Part shown: piece by piece, positions 42,557 through 51,856 of the stretch | Layout of the letters: every line of letters starts with the position of its first letter | Numbering within the stretch: the first letter of the stretch is position 1 | Assembly: GCA_020628865.1 (NCBI GenBank) | Contig: JAHDEJ010000006.1 | Location: 126,004 to 190,003 of the forward strand | Length of the DNA: 64,000 nt | Source: Acidimicrobiales bacterium | GTDB taxonomy: Bacteria > Actinomycetota > Acidimicrobiia > Acidimicrobiales > SHLQ01 | Direction: 5' to 3' | Translations under genes and position numbers: made by a program | Notes under the pieces: model-generated | What the model saw: only the letters and a program-made list of their open reading frames with translations | The model's database searches: none | What the model was told of the DNA's origin: nothing

Positions 42557-44146
42557 ATGCAGGTTCATTGGATGAATCGATCGATCGTGTTTGTGGCTGC
42601 ACTCATTGCAGTGATTTTCTCGATGGGTGAGCGAAGCGAGGCTCAGGGCACTGCCACAGGCGATCTCAGAGTCCTTGTTCAATACCCCGATGGTTCGCTG
42701 GTGCAGGACACGACTGTCTGCGTGAACGGCTATCGCACAGGGGACGACGGAAAGCCGCAGTTCTGGTTCACCGAAACGGTTTACAACGTCGGAGCTCGAG
42801 CGGTTCTCGAGTCGGCCGGCCCGGAGTCGACCTACACGCTTCCCGCCGATTCGATCGTCGGTCTTGCTGCCATCGCTTGTGATCCGCAGGCAGCTGTCAG
42901 CTTCATCACGAGCTATCACACCGGCCCGGAGCCTCGAGATGGGCTCGACGATTCGCTCGACCCGATGAGAGACGGCATCCGGATCATCGGCGGTCAGGCG
43001 ACGACAGCGGTCTTGGTCGTTGGGGAGGCCACGATCTCCGGTCAAACGCCAGGGGCTGCCTTTGGTAGCTGCGGAATCACGGTGTTTGGGACCCCCGAGA
43101 TCGGCAAGGGCCAGTACCGGAGGTACGCCACGAATGCCGCAGTTGACTCGAGGGACGGCTCTTGGTCGGCCCGCGTGCCGCCGGGCTCCTATCAGATCAT
43201 CTACGGATGTCCGGGTGGGTCGCAACACTGGCCCAACGGTTCAACCTTCGACACAGCCGGCACGATTCGAGTGACGCACGGAGATCATGTGCGAAACGTG
43301 AACTTCACCGAACAGACAATCGATGGTGGCGGACGTAGCTACTCGGTCTCGATGGAGCGGACTTCAGCACTATTCACCTACTGCGTAGACGTTGTGGACC
43401 TCAACGGCACGACGCAAACCCGTCGGGTCAACAACCGCTACTTCGGGTTTGCGGGTACGAACCCCGGAACCATCGCACAGCTGGTCAACGTTCCCATTGG
43501 GGACCACAAGATTCGATTCTGGGATTGCGGGGATGGAACGTTCGACGACGTCTGGTACCCGAACTCACCAAACTTCGAAGGCGCCGAGGTCGTACCCGGC
43601 TTCGCCGAGGGCGATCGTGAGCTGGAGGAGACCGTCGCCTTCTTCGGGTCCTCTGGACTGCAATGCGCCGGTAGGGCCGCAACGATCGTCGGAGCTTCGA
43701 CGAAGAGCACGCTCGCTGGCACCGACGGGAATGATGTGATTGTTACTTTCGTCGGTCACGACACGGTCCTTGCAGGGGCCGGCGACGATGTGATCTGTAG
43801 TGGAAGCGGGAACGACATCATTTACGGCGGCGACGGGCGCGATCTTGTTTACGCCGGTGACGGCCTCGATCTCGTGCATGGCCAGGGCGACCCGGATCGG
43901 ATCCACGGAGGTTCGGGTCGCGATCGATTGTTCGGAGGCAAAGGACCGGATCGTCTCTGGGGTGATCGAAGCTCTGACACGCTGGACGGCGGCCTTGGTA
44001 ACGATCGTCTGATCGGAGGAGCCGGCAGCGACACGCTGATTGGGAACAACGGTCGACGGGACAATCTCGTCGGTGGTGGAAACATTGATACCTGCCTCGA
44101 CCGGCAAGCAACCACACGTCGCTCCACCTGCGAGGTGTTCGAGTAA
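42557..44146 (+). CDS. Secreted protein with C-terminal RTX calcium-binding repeats
   Basis: 529 aa from ATG 42557 (AGGA about 9 nt upstream). A signal-like hydrophobic stretch (IVFVAALIAVIF) starts the mature protein. The N-terminal half has beta-rich Ig-like units (GDLRVLVQYPDGS). From about residue 390 nine-residue repeats GGxGxDxhx appear (GGDGRDLVYAGDGLDLVHG), typical of hemolysin-type Ca2+-binding RTX domains. Secretion is by a Type I-like or Sec route; the latter is favoured by the signal. Role unknown. Confidence 0.82.
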   Translation: MQVHWMNRSIVFVAALIAVIFSMGERSEAQGTATGDLRVLVQYPDGSLVQDTTVCVNGYRTGDDGKPQFWFTETVYNVGARAVLESAGPESTYTLPADSIVGLAAIACDPQAAVSFITSYHTGPEPRDGLDDSLDPMRDGIRIIGGQATTAVLVVGEATISGQTPGAAFGSCGITVFGTPEIGKGQYRRYATNAAVDSRDGSWSARVPPGSYQIIYGCPGGSQHWPNGSTFDTAGTIRVTHGDHVRNVNFTEQTIDGGGRSYSVSMERTSALFTYCVDVVDLNGTTQTRRVNNRYFGFAGTNPGTIAQLVNVPIGDHKIRFWDCGDGTFDDVWYPNSPNFEGAEVVPGFAEGDRELEETVAFFGSSGLQCAGRAATIVGASTKSTLAGTDGNDVIVTFVGHDTVLAGAGDDVICSGSGNDIIYGGDGRDLVYAGDGLDLVHGQGDPDRIHGGSGRDRLFGGKGPDRLWGDRSSDTLDGGLGNDRLIGGAGSDTLIGNNGRRDNLVGGGNIDTCLDRQATTRRSTCEVFE

Positions 44147-44273
44147 TTCAACCGATGATACGACCGGCGCGAGCTGTCGCTTGTGCGGCCGAGGCCACCT
44201 ACTTGTAGAGCGCCGGTCGACGACATTCGCCGGAGTTTCGTTGCAAACAGTTATCGATTGCCGAAGGAAGCTG

Positions 44274-45749
44274 ATGAGTGATCGCAGTCCTGTTCGAATG
44301 CTCTTGTCCATCGCTCTTGCGTTGTTGACGGCGTGTGGAAGCGGAGACGCCGACGCAATTCAGGACAATGCAGCGCCGGTTGACGTCGATCGGGGAGCCG
44401 ACGAAGTCGAAGTTGCGGAGTCGACGTCAGTTGTGCCAACGACGAGCACCACAACAACGACCACAAGTACGACGACAACGACGACGATCCCGATGGCCCT
44501 CGACTTCGACGCGTCTGGCGACGACGTTGCCGAGGTGTTCCGCGATCTCGATGCTGCCTACCGCTACCTCCGGCAACATCCGGATGCCGCGGACCCAGAC
44601 CTGTACTTCGAAGAGTATGGCGGCGGCCGTGAGCTGCACTTCTTTCGTTCCGAGGGGCTGGCCGAAGAGCCGGAGCGTCCGCAGGACGTGTACCGAATCG
44701 AGGAGGTCGTGGTCCAGGAACTGCTCGACGACTATGCGCACCTCTACGTGCTGACTACCGCCGATCAGACGGGCAGGCGTGTCCTCTCCTCAGACGGGGA
44801 GGTTCGTTCCGAGGACTTCGGACGTCACGATCCCGAGTACGCAACTCAGGTGGAACTCCGCAAGGAGAACGGTCGGTGGCGGATCGTCGATCGAACTCGG
44901 GCGTGGAAGCCGGAGGCGGACTTCTACCGGGCGTTCGCTCCGACGACGCCGACAAGCTTCATTCCGCGTGACCAGACCACGCTGCTGCGTTCCGGCACCG
45001 CGACCTGGCCGGACGGTTCGCCGCTCGACTGGGAAGGCCACGCCTACATCGACCCAAGCACGGGTGGTCACTGCGTCGAGGTGCGTCTTCCGGGTGCGAG
45101 CCGCTTCATCCAATGCGCCGACGCAGGGACGGCCGCCTTGTTCAAGGACAACGTGTCCTGGGGTCGATCGTCGGCTCGAAGCGGGACGATCACCATGCTG
45201 AGCGGGTGGGGAGCCGACCTTCCGGTGAGCATCGGCGTGCGGTACGGACCTGACGAAGCCACGACGCTCCGTCCGATCCGATACACGAGCGGCATCGGCG
45301 GGCTTGTCGACCTCAACACAAAGTGGATCGAGGAGGTGACCGCACACTTCGAAGGGCGTTGGGTCGGCGGCGAGGTGTGGCTGGGCAACTACGTCTGCAA
45401 CGGCTGGAGCCGAGGTGGCGATCCCGAATACACGAGCATGGGCTTCAACTCGGCGGAAGGGGGCCGCCGAACCGAGACGGTGCAAGAGCTCGAAGAGGTT
45501 GTTCTGCGGGCGGTTTATGACGCCTACATCGCGCCTCGCGTTGACGTGACGAGGGAGCCACCAGCCGACCTCGATCCGGACGTTTTCAACCGGCTGCCGG
45601 CCGACCCGACATGGTTCGTCGTCACCGTCACTGATTGGGATCAGGATGCGGGGGACCGCTCCCAAACATGGGCCACCGCGTTGACCGAAGGCGCTGACGG
45701 TTGGCTCATTGCGGAGAGTGGGTTCCGTCAGGACTGCCCGTCAGGCTGA
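44274..45749 (+). CDS. Lipoprotein with Thr-rich linker
   Basis: 491 aa from ATG 44274 (GAAGGAAGC 3-12 nt before). Lipobox LALLTAC (Cys21). A linker of repeated Thr/Ser residues near 50-70 leads to a soluble domain of mixed strands, with WRIVDRTRAWKPEADFY midway. Lipid-anchored on the outer face; role unknown. Confidence 0.75.
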   Translation: MSDRSPVRMLLSIALALLTACGSGDADAIQDNAAPVDVDRGADEVEVAESTSVVPTTSTTTTTTSTTTTTTIPMALDFDASGDDVAEVFRDLDAAYRYLRQHPDAADPDLYFEEYGGGRELHFFRSEGLAEEPERPQDVYRIEEVVVQELLDDYAHLYVLTTADQTGRRVLSSDGEVRSEDFGRHDPEYATQVELRKENGRWRIVDRTRAWKPEADFYRAFAPTTPTSFIPRDQTTLLRSGTATWPDGSPLDWEGHAYIDPSTGGHCVEVRLPGASRFIQCADAGTAALFKDNVSWGRSSARSGTITMLSGWGADLPVSIGVRYGPDEATTLRPIRYTSGIGGLVDLNTKWIEEVTAHFEGRWVGGEVWLGNYVCNGWSRGGDPEYTSMGFNSAEGGRRTETVQELEEVVLRAVYDAYIAPRVDVTREPPADLDPDVFNRLPADPTWFVVTVTDWDQDAGDRSQTWATALTEGADGWLIAESGFRQDCPSG

Positions 45750-45808
45750 GTCATCGGCGATGCGGCGAACCGTCTACGGTCGGAGCGAGTTCGCCATCTG
45801 GAGTTGCC

Positions 45809-46558
45809 ATGCCTGTTCACATCGAACACAACGGTCCCATCAGCATCGTCACGCTTGATCGAGTCGCCAAGCGCAATGCAATCAACGGCGAGATGACGGG
45901 GGCGATCGATGCAGCGCTGAATGGTTGCGAAGATGACCCGAACTGTCGGGTCGTGGTGCTCACCGGCGGGGCCGATGTGTTCTGCGCTGGAACCGACATC
46001 GCCGACGGATCCGGAACCCCGACCGAACGAGGAGGGGAGTACGGCATCATCCGGCGGAAGAGCCCCATTCCGATCATCGCCGCGGTGGAGGGCGTGGCGT
46101 TCGGCGGCGGGTTCGAGATCGCCTTGGCCTGCGACCTGATCGTCGCCGCTCGGAGCGCCCGGTTCGCAATGCCAGAGGTGAAGCGGGGCCTCGTCGCCAC
46201 CAGCGCCGGTCTGTTCCGGGTGCCGAGGGCGGTGCCGCTCAACGTGGCCCGAGAGCTGTTGCTGACGGGCGACGAGATCGATGTCGAGCGGGCCGAGCGC
46301 CTTGGCATCGTCAACGTCGTCACCGAGCCCGGTGGAGCGCTCGATGCAGCCATGGCGCTTGCCGAGCGGATCGTGGCCAACGCGCCCACCTCGATCAGGG
46401 CCACCCTCGAAGCGCTCGATGCCGTCTATGCCGCCGACGAGCAGGTCGGCTGGGACGCGACCGACGCAGCGAAACACACGGTGCTCAACGGCGAGGACCA
46501 CGCGGAGGGCATCGCCGCCTTCTTCGAACGGCGAACACCCAACTGGCCCGGCCGCTGA
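45809..46558 (+). CDS. Enoyl-CoA hydratase/isomerase family protein
   Basis: 249 aa from ATG 45809. Crotonase features: VVVLTGGADVFCAGTDI (oxyanion pocket), VEGVAFGGGFEIALACDLIVA and FAMPEVKRGLVATSAG, with the usual Glu residues. It acts on acyl-CoA substrates, likely in fatty acid or aromatic degradation. Isolated, with no partner genes. Immediately downstream is the broken copy of another gene's end. Confidence 0.92.
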   Translation: MPVHIEHNGPISIVTLDRVAKRNAINGEMTGAIDAALNGCEDDPNCRVVVLTGGADVFCAGTDIADGSGTPTERGGEYGIIRRKSPIPIIAAVEGVAFGGGFEIALACDLIVAARSARFAMPEVKRGLVATSAGLFRVPRAVPLNVARELLLTGDEIDVERAERLGIVNVVTEPGGALDAAMALAERIVANAPTSIRATLEALDAVYAADEQVGWDATDAAKHTVLNGEDHAEGIAAFFERRTPNWPGR

Positions 46559-46577
46559 GAGCGACGGTCGATTGGCC

Positions 46578-46637
46578 CCTCAGTGGGCGTCGAGTCCATC
46601 CAGCCCGGCTCGTCCCCTGGGGGAGAGCTCGTAGCCG
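46578..46637 (-). pseudogene. Fragment of the ASCH-like gene 3' end
   Basis: These 60 bp match 48193-48252 at 55 positions and encode GYELSPRGRA-LD-LDA with the same stop on the minus strand. The two copies are direct repeats flanking the lipoprotein gene between them. No other part of the ASCH-like gene is present here. Confidence 0.85.
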
Positions 46638-46696
46638 TTCCAGAAGCGGTCCGTCTGCACCATCTCTTGCGGCCGGGAGTGCGCCGATTGAACGTG

Positions 46697-48175
46697 ATGG
46701 CTCGCAACCGAATCCTTGGCGGACTTCTCCTGCTCGCACAGCTCGCTGTCGCTTGCGGATCGGCCCAGCCTGAGGTTGCCGCTCCAGCGCCGGTTGTTTC
46801 CACGACCACGACGACCACATCGATCGCTCAACCGGTGGAGAATCCGGCCACGCCGGCCGATGAGCTCCCCCAAACCAACATCCCGACGCCTGACGCGCTG
46901 GCGCTTGCGACTGAGGAAGCGGGCATCCAGGACGCAATTGCTGGCTCTCGAAACGTCGCGATTGCCTACGACATCTTCTTCAGCGATCGATTCGGGGACC
47001 TCGAAGAAGCGAACATGCAGGCCGCGTACCTGGCACTCGGAGCCGTCTGCGAAGGATTCGCCTCGGAGGAAACGCTGCACCTGCTTGTCGACGATGAGCG
47101 TGCCGTCGAGGAACTCGCGAAAATCGATCCACTTGAGTGCGAGCCGATCTACTTCACCTGGGAGCCGTTCACACCGGGAAGTGATCCGACCGGAGCTGCA
47201 ACCTGGGACCGGATGATCGAGTTGCGGCTCGAGAGAATGTGGTCGTGGGGAACGGATCAGGACTTTGAGGAGCAGGCCCGGACGGTGTGTGATCGCGGCT
47301 TGCGCGGCCTCGACATCTCCGCATTCTCAACCCTGACGCTCAGCGCAGAACTGGAGATCGACGCCATCGTCCAGCACGGCGAGTGCGGCCTGCTGACGAA
47401 CGAGACGTCGGCAACCGCTTCGACCCCGCACCTCAACGACCATTTGTTGCGCTGGTACGCCGATGACCAGGAGTACTTCGACGATGCCGCCATGGTGTGC
47501 ATGACAGAGCTGACCGAACAAGAACAAGATCCGCCGGTGGCGGTGATGAACCTCATCGTGCTCTACTGCGCGCCGGACCTCTACATCGATGCGTGGGGAG
47601 CGAGCGTTGTGTTGCCCGGGGCTCCGGGCGCGGAGCACTGCTTTGCCCGTGTCGTCGTCGAGCACGCGGTGAGCGGTTCGCTCGTCGACGCCGCATGGTT
47701 CGGTATCGACCGGTGGAATCCACCAGAGCCGGTGCGGACCGAGATTGCGCGGACACTCGACCTCGAGTGCGGCTTCGGCGAAGCGGAGTGGATCGCGGCT
47801 GGCCTGGTCGGCCCGAGCGCGATCGACGCTGCACCCGACTCGGCCAGCCGGCGGCAGTTCTGCACAGACCTGTTCGACGTCGAGTACGCGGCGAGGCCCT
47901 TGGTCGACGCAGAGGACGCTGCGGCCTTTCTTGCGGACAGCGAGTGGAGGCTCGCTTCATACTCCGCCCTCGATGCGCCAGCGTCGCTCACCGAAGAATT
48001 CGAGGCGTTTCTCGCGGCCGAACAGGCAACGGTCGACGTGCTTCGGGACACCGGTTGGACGATGACCGAGTATTTCGACGCCGCTCTGACCAGCGTGGAC
48101 GTCGGCCTCACGGCGCAGCAGGAAGCCGCATTGGGTCGCTTTCTCGATTTCAACTACGTCGAGTGCTACGAATGA
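46697..48175 (+). CDS. Lipoprotein of unknown function
   Basis: 492 aa from ATG 46697. Lipobox QLAVAC (Cys20), a Thr-rich linker (VVSTTTTTTS), then a long helical region with paired Cys such as GAVCEGFAS and LECEPIYF. No family recognised. It lies exactly between the two direct repeats of the ASCH-like gene end. Confidence 0.7.
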   Translation: MARNRILGGLLLLAQLAVACGSAQPEVAAPAPVVSTTTTTTSIAQPVENPATPADELPQTNIPTPDALALATEEAGIQDAIAGSRNVAIAYDIFFSDRFGDLEEANMQAAYLALGAVCEGFASEETLHLLVDDERAVEELAKIDPLECEPIYFTWEPFTPGSDPTGAATWDRMIELRLERMWSWGTDQDFEEQARTVCDRGLRGLDISAFSTLTLSAELEIDAIVQHGECGLLTNETSATASTPHLNDHLLRWYADDQEYFDDAAMVCMTELTEQEQDPPVAVMNLIVLYCAPDLYIDAWGASVVLPGAPGAEHCFARVVVEHAVSGSLVDAAWFGIDRWNPPEPVRTEIARTLDLECGFGEAEWIAAGLVGPSAIDAAPDSASRRQFCTDLFDVEYAARPLVDAEDAAAFLADSEWRLASYSALDAPASLTEEFEAFLAAEQATVDVLRDTGWTMTEYFDAALTSVDVGLTAQQEAALGRFLDFNYVECYE

Positions 48176-48194
48176 GCGATCGCCCGTCAGGTCC

Positions 48195-48782
48195 TCAGCG
48201 GGCGTCGAGGGCATCCAGCCAGGCTCGTCCTCTGGGGGAGAGCTCGTAGCCGATCTTGAGGCTCGTGGTGAGGCCCAGATTCTTCAGCTTCCGGATGTCA
48301 AGCTTGAACGGCTGTGTCTCCCGGTCGACCATCTCGGCCAGGTCGGGTGCTCGCCGGGCCGGGTGCTCGGCCACGAGGCGAAGGTATGCCTCGGTCCACT
48401 CGCCGTGCTTCGACGCAGCATCGAGCCGCCCAAGTCGTTTGTCGAGGTCGGCGAGGTCCTCGTCGGTGAGCTCGCTGGCGTTGGCGAGCGCCTCCCGAGG
48501 GTCAGGTTCGTCGAGACGGCGGAACTCCACCCGCCACAGCGCGCGTCCCTCGTCGGTCCGGACCTGCGCGAGCGCATCGACGACCGATTCGTGGCCGGCC
48601 GCTCGAGCGTCGGCCTCCGTCACCGACGACGGTTCGACCTCATCCACCGAAACCACCTCGATCCGCCCGCCACCGGTTCGATACGGGCGCCCGACGACCA
48701 CCGTCGGCCGCGTCCACCCGCGAAATGCAACCGTGATCGACCCGTCCTCGATGCCCGCCCAGAACGGCTTGGTGAACCTCAT
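48195..48782 (-). CDS. ASCH-like RNA-binding domain protein
   Basis: 195 aa. The N-terminus RFTKPFWAGIEDGSITVAFR and VVVGRPYRTGGGRIEV resemble the ASCH fold that binds RNA or base-modified nucleosides. A winged-helix-like C-terminus ends GYELSPRGRAWLDALD. The -10 box CAGACT lies exactly 6 nt before the ATG. A broken copy of its last 60 bp is at 46578. Confidence 0.78.
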   Translation of the reverse strand: MRFTKPFWAGIEDGSITVAFRGWTRPTVVVGRPYRTGGGRIEVVSVDEVEPSSVTEADARAAGHESVVDALAQVRTDEGRALWRVEFRRLDEPDPREALANASELTDEDLADLDKRLGRLDAASKHGEWTEAYLRLVAEHPARRAPDLAEMVDRETQPFKLDIRKLKNLGLTTSLKIGYELSPRGRAWLDALDAR

Positions 48783-48842
48783 GAGCCAAGTCTGCCGCAG
48801 GGAAAGCCACCGAGGTCGGAAGCCAGTCGGCCAACATGAACC

Positions 48843-49421
48843 ATGGAATCCCTGTCAGCGCTCGAGGCTGTTCGCCGGCGTCCCGAGATGTACTTCGACC
48901 TCGGCCAGAACCTGATGAATCAGTACGTGTTCGGCGCGATGTGCCTCGCTCTGGCCGACGCGCACTGCGGTTCGACCACCCGCATTCAGGTAACCGTCGA
49001 CGGATGGTCCTTCTCGGTCGAGGACGATGGCGGGGGAGTGCGGCTCTCGGATCGCCCGGACGGCGAACGGTACATCGAACGGATGATGACCGAACTCTTC
49101 GCGTGCCGGGACGCCAAGGAGCACGACCAGCTCAAGCACGAGCTGTGCGGCGCAGGTTTGGCGGCGATCAACGCTCTTGCGGCGAGCGCCAGCATCGAGA
49201 CCGTTGTCGACGGCATCTGTTGGGCGCAGACGTACGAGCGGGGAGCCCCGAGCGCTCCGGTGGCCATGCAGGCGTCCCTCGATGCGGGGACCCGGCTGCA
49301 CTTCCGGATTGCCGATGACTTCCGTGGCACCGAGCTGTTCGACCAGGACCAGCTCATGGCCCGGATTGGCCTGGTCAGCGTCGATCTGGACTCCTGCGCC
49401 ATCGAGCTCTCCGTGCGCTGA
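48843..49421 (+). CDS. Stand-alone GyrB-like GHKL ATPase domain protein
   Basis: 192 aa. LEAVRRRPEMYF resembles the ALEAVRKRPGMY start of GyrB; VEDDGGGVRL is the Asp/Gly ATP-lid box and LCGAGLAAINALAASA the later Gly box. The transducer and Toprim domains are absent; length is one third of GyrB. So it is a truncated or domesticated ATPase rather than a gyrase subunit. CAACAT lies 5 nt before the ATG. Function unknown. Confidence 0.75.
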   Translation: MESLSALEAVRRRPEMYFDLGQNLMNQYVFGAMCLALADAHCGSTTRIQVTVDGWSFSVEDDGGGVRLSDRPDGERYIERMMTELFACRDAKEHDQLKHELCGAGLAAINALAASASIETVVDGICWAQTYERGAPSAPVAMQASLDAGTRLHFRIADDFRGTELFDQDQLMARIGLVSVDLDSCAIELSVR

Positions 49422-49454
49422 GGCACTCCTTGAAGTTCCAGCCCTTCTTGCGTA

Positions 49455-49476
49455 TCGAACAAATGTTCGATACAAT
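49455..49476 (+). promoter_or_regulatory. LexA box and leaderless -10 box
   Basis: TCGAAC-AAAT-GTTCGA (49455-49470) matches the actinobacterial SOS box TCGAAC-N4-GTTCGA exactly. Next to it is TACAAT (49471-49476), ending 6 nt before ATG 49483. LexA bound here would block RNA polymerase; DNA damage would lift repression. No -35 box is seen. Confidence 0.9.
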
Positions 49477-49482
49477 GTGCAC

Positions 49483-50820
49483 ATGGCGATCGGGGGAGTG
49501 AAACAAGCGGGTGCCGATGTGGCGGCGCTGGAGGCGGCTGTTGCCGACTGCTTTCACATACCCCTGTCCTGTCTCTCCGCCGAGGAGTTGTCCGATCGTG
49601 CGGTCGCGCTCGCGGTTGTCGCAGCGCGGGTGGATGCATTGCGGATGGAGGCATTGCACGCCGCCGACCAGGTGGATGTTGGCCGGTTGAACGATCAGCG
49701 CAACGCGGCCAACCATTTGGCGGCCCGCACACTGCAGGACCCGGCCGAATTCCGGGCACAGGCGCGGCTCGCCAAGTGGCTCGAGGACTTTCCAACCTTC
49801 GCCGATGCTTACCGTGTCGGCGACCTGTCGACCGCACACCTCCAGAAGCTGCGTTTGGCCGACAATCCCCGTATCCACCATCAGATGCGGGCCGACCAGG
49901 CCAAGTTCGTTCGCTGGTTCACAAGCTGTCAGTTCCGCGACCTCGATGAGGTGCTCGACCGCTGGCTGCTCGGAGCCGACCCCGACGGGGCGGAACCCAA
50001 ATCCCATCTCGCCGCCGTTGGTCTGTCCATCACCGCATTGCCGGGCGGATGCTCGAAGATCTCCGGAACTTTGGACCCACTGCAGACCGCCGCATTGCGG
50101 ACCGCCATCGAAGCGGAAGCTTCCAAGCTGCGGAATGCCGAGCGGGAGGCTGGTTCGGTATCGAGCATGCGCCGCCGCACGTTGGTGGCACTGCTGAACC
50201 TCGTGGGTCGTGGCGATGCTCGCCCAGACGGTTCGTTTGCTCGGCCACGAGTGAACATCGTGATGAGCCAGAAAGTGTACGAGTCCACGCTGGCGTGGCT
50301 CGAAGACCCGGCCCGAAACCGGTTCCCCGAGATCGACGGCAGCCATGTCGATAAGAAGTGCCAACTCATCGACGGCACACAAATCCACCCGCTCTACGGG
50401 TTTGCGGCTTCGGTCACGGCAACCTTTCGAAGAATCGTCTACTCCGCGAGGGGCCGGCCGATCAATGCCTCCTACGACAGCCGGCAGATACCCCAATGGA
50501 TGCGGGATGTTTCGTCGGCAGCAACCAACGGCAAGTGTTCGAATCCGGTGTGCGACGCCCCATTCCATTGGTTGCAGGGCGATCACATCGTTCCCTACTC
50601 ACACACTCAGGACACAAGTGTCTTCAACACCCGAGATGCCTGCGGGGGCGACAACGGCTGGCGTGGCAACGACGTCAGTCGAGGAATGTGGGCGTCCTAC
50701 ATCGACAACATGCACTGGGACCCCGAAGACATCGAGGAGGACGATCCCATCGTTGCGGCCGAACAAGTCGCCAGAATCCGCGCCCGGGTCCAAGACCTCA
50801 TCGACGCCAAGGCTTCCTGA
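49483..50820 (+). CDS. DUF222/13E12-type HNH endonuclease
   Basis: 445 aa. The long DUF222 helical region (about 1-320, with DAKRMEALHAAD-like and ARLAKWLEDFPTFADAYR) leads to an HNH motif CSNPVCDAPFHWLQGDHIVPY with Cys ligands. These genes are numerous in actinobacteria and in mycobacteria are under LexA control, as here. Target DNA is unknown. Confidence 0.93.
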   Translation: MAIGGVKQAGADVAALEAAVADCFHIPLSCLSAEELSDRAVALAVVAARVDALRMEALHAADQVDVGRLNDQRNAANHLAARTLQDPAEFRAQARLAKWLEDFPTFADAYRVGDLSTAHLQKLRLADNPRIHHQMRADQAKFVRWFTSCQFRDLDEVLDRWLLGADPDGAEPKSHLAAVGLSITALPGGCSKISGTLDPLQTAALRTAIEAEASKLRNAEREAGSVSSMRRRTLVALLNLVGRGDARPDGSFARPRVNIVMSQKVYESTLAWLEDPARNRFPEIDGSHVDKKCQLIDGTQIHPLYGFAASVTATFRRIVYSARGRPINASYDSRQIPQWMRDVSSAATNGKCSNPVCDAPFHWLQGDHIVPYSHTQDTSVFNTRDACGGDNGWRGNDVSRGMWASYIDNMHWDPEDIEEDDPIVAAEQVARIRARVQDLIDAKAS

Positions 50821-50869
50821 TTCGCCCGCTCCCACAACGGTTCCACCTGTTGATCGTCAGCGGTTTGGA

Positions 50870-51106
50870 TCAGGTGGCGCGTTTGACCCGCAGGTACTCG
50901 CCGTCGAACTCGTGACCGTTCAAGTGATGCACGGCGGCCTTTGCGTCGCCGGCTTTCGGCATTTCGACGAATCCGAACCCCTTGGACCGGCCCGTCGCCT
51001 CATCCATCACGATCACGCACGACTGGACCGCACCGAACGACTCGAACAGATCCTGCAGATCCGCCTGGGTGGTCGAGCGTGACATGTTCCGAACAAGCAA
51101 CCGCAT
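50870..51106 (-). CDS. RRM-type RNA-binding protein
   Basis: 78 aa from ATG 51106. RNP-2 is RLLVRNM and RNP-1 is KGFGFVEM, the canonical pair of an RRM. Such short single-RRM proteins in bacteria bind RNA and are often cold- or salt-induced. TAGGGT lies 7 nt before the ATG. Confidence 0.9.
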   Translation of the reverse strand: MRLLVRNMSRSTTQADLQDLFESFGAVQSCVIVMDEATGRSKGFGFVEMPKAGDAKAAVHHLNGHEFDGEYLRVKRAT

Positions 51107-51152
51107 GCCGAGCACCCTACCGGCCGGTCCTCGCCGGTCCCGTTGGTGATGT

Positions 51153-51752
51153 TCAGAGTTGCGAACGGAGCTCCGCAAGGAAACTGTCGACTTCCTCCGA
51201 GCACGACCCTCGAAGCGCGAGTTCGAACCTCGCGGTGGCGACCTCGTCACTCGCCACCCGCTGCCCCGAGTCGAGTCGATCCGCAATCGAGGAAAGGAAC
51301 CGCTTCACCGCTTCCGTGTCGTAGCCGCGAAGACGCGAGCTGAACTCCGCCTCTCGAAGGCGAGCGGTGTCCACAGTGGTCGGCACGAGGGCGAGCGTGC
51401 CCTGATGGAACTCGAGTAGCCAACGATCGCCGTCGAAACGCCAGACGGAACTCCGGTTGGCGGGAACGCCCCGGACGATCGAAGTGTACGTCACCAGCGC
51501 CGCCCCCTGGCCCACAGCCCGCACGGAGAAGTCCGGCAGCGGCAGGACGATGTCGATGTGGGGCGGGATCTGCTCTTCTTCGATGATCGTCACCCGGTCG
51601 AAGGTGCGTCCCGACTTCCCGTGTTCGGTGAAGGTCGGGGACAGGACTTCGTCCATCCACTGCGGATCGCCCCTGGTCTCGGAGATCCACAACGCCTCTT
51701 CCAGCCGGCGAAATTCGTCGATGTGCTCCGCCGTGACCGTCCAGCTCTCCAT
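51153..51752 (-). CDS. DUF4440-like domain fused to two DivIVA-like motifs
   Basis: 199 aa from ATG 51752 (GATACT 6 nt upstream). Residues 1-125 resemble a SnoaL/DUF4440 nuclear-transport-factor-like fold. From 134 on the motif AEFSSRLRGYDTEAVKRFL matches the membrane-curvature-sensing start of DivIVA, repeated as LALRGSCSEEVDSFLAEL at the C-terminus. The fusion suggests a role tied to the cell pole or division site. Not described to my knowledge. Confidence 0.7.
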   Translation of the reverse strand: MESWTVTAEHIDEFRRLEEALWISETRGDPQWMDEVLSPTFTEHGKSGRTFDRVTIIEEEQIPPHIDIVLPLPDFSVRAVGQGAALVTYTSIVRGVPANRSSVWRFDGDRWLLEFHQGTLALVPTTVDTARLREAEFSSRLRGYDTEAVKRFLSSIADRLDSGQRVASDEVATARFELALRGSCSEEVDSFLAELRSQL

Positions 51753-51856
51753 CCCGCCAGTATCGCGCCCCGCCACCGCTCCGTTGACCGGATCGCTCTC
51801 CGACACATAGGGTCGAAGCCGTGGCCCTTCGGGGGATTGGCCACGAGGGGGACAAC

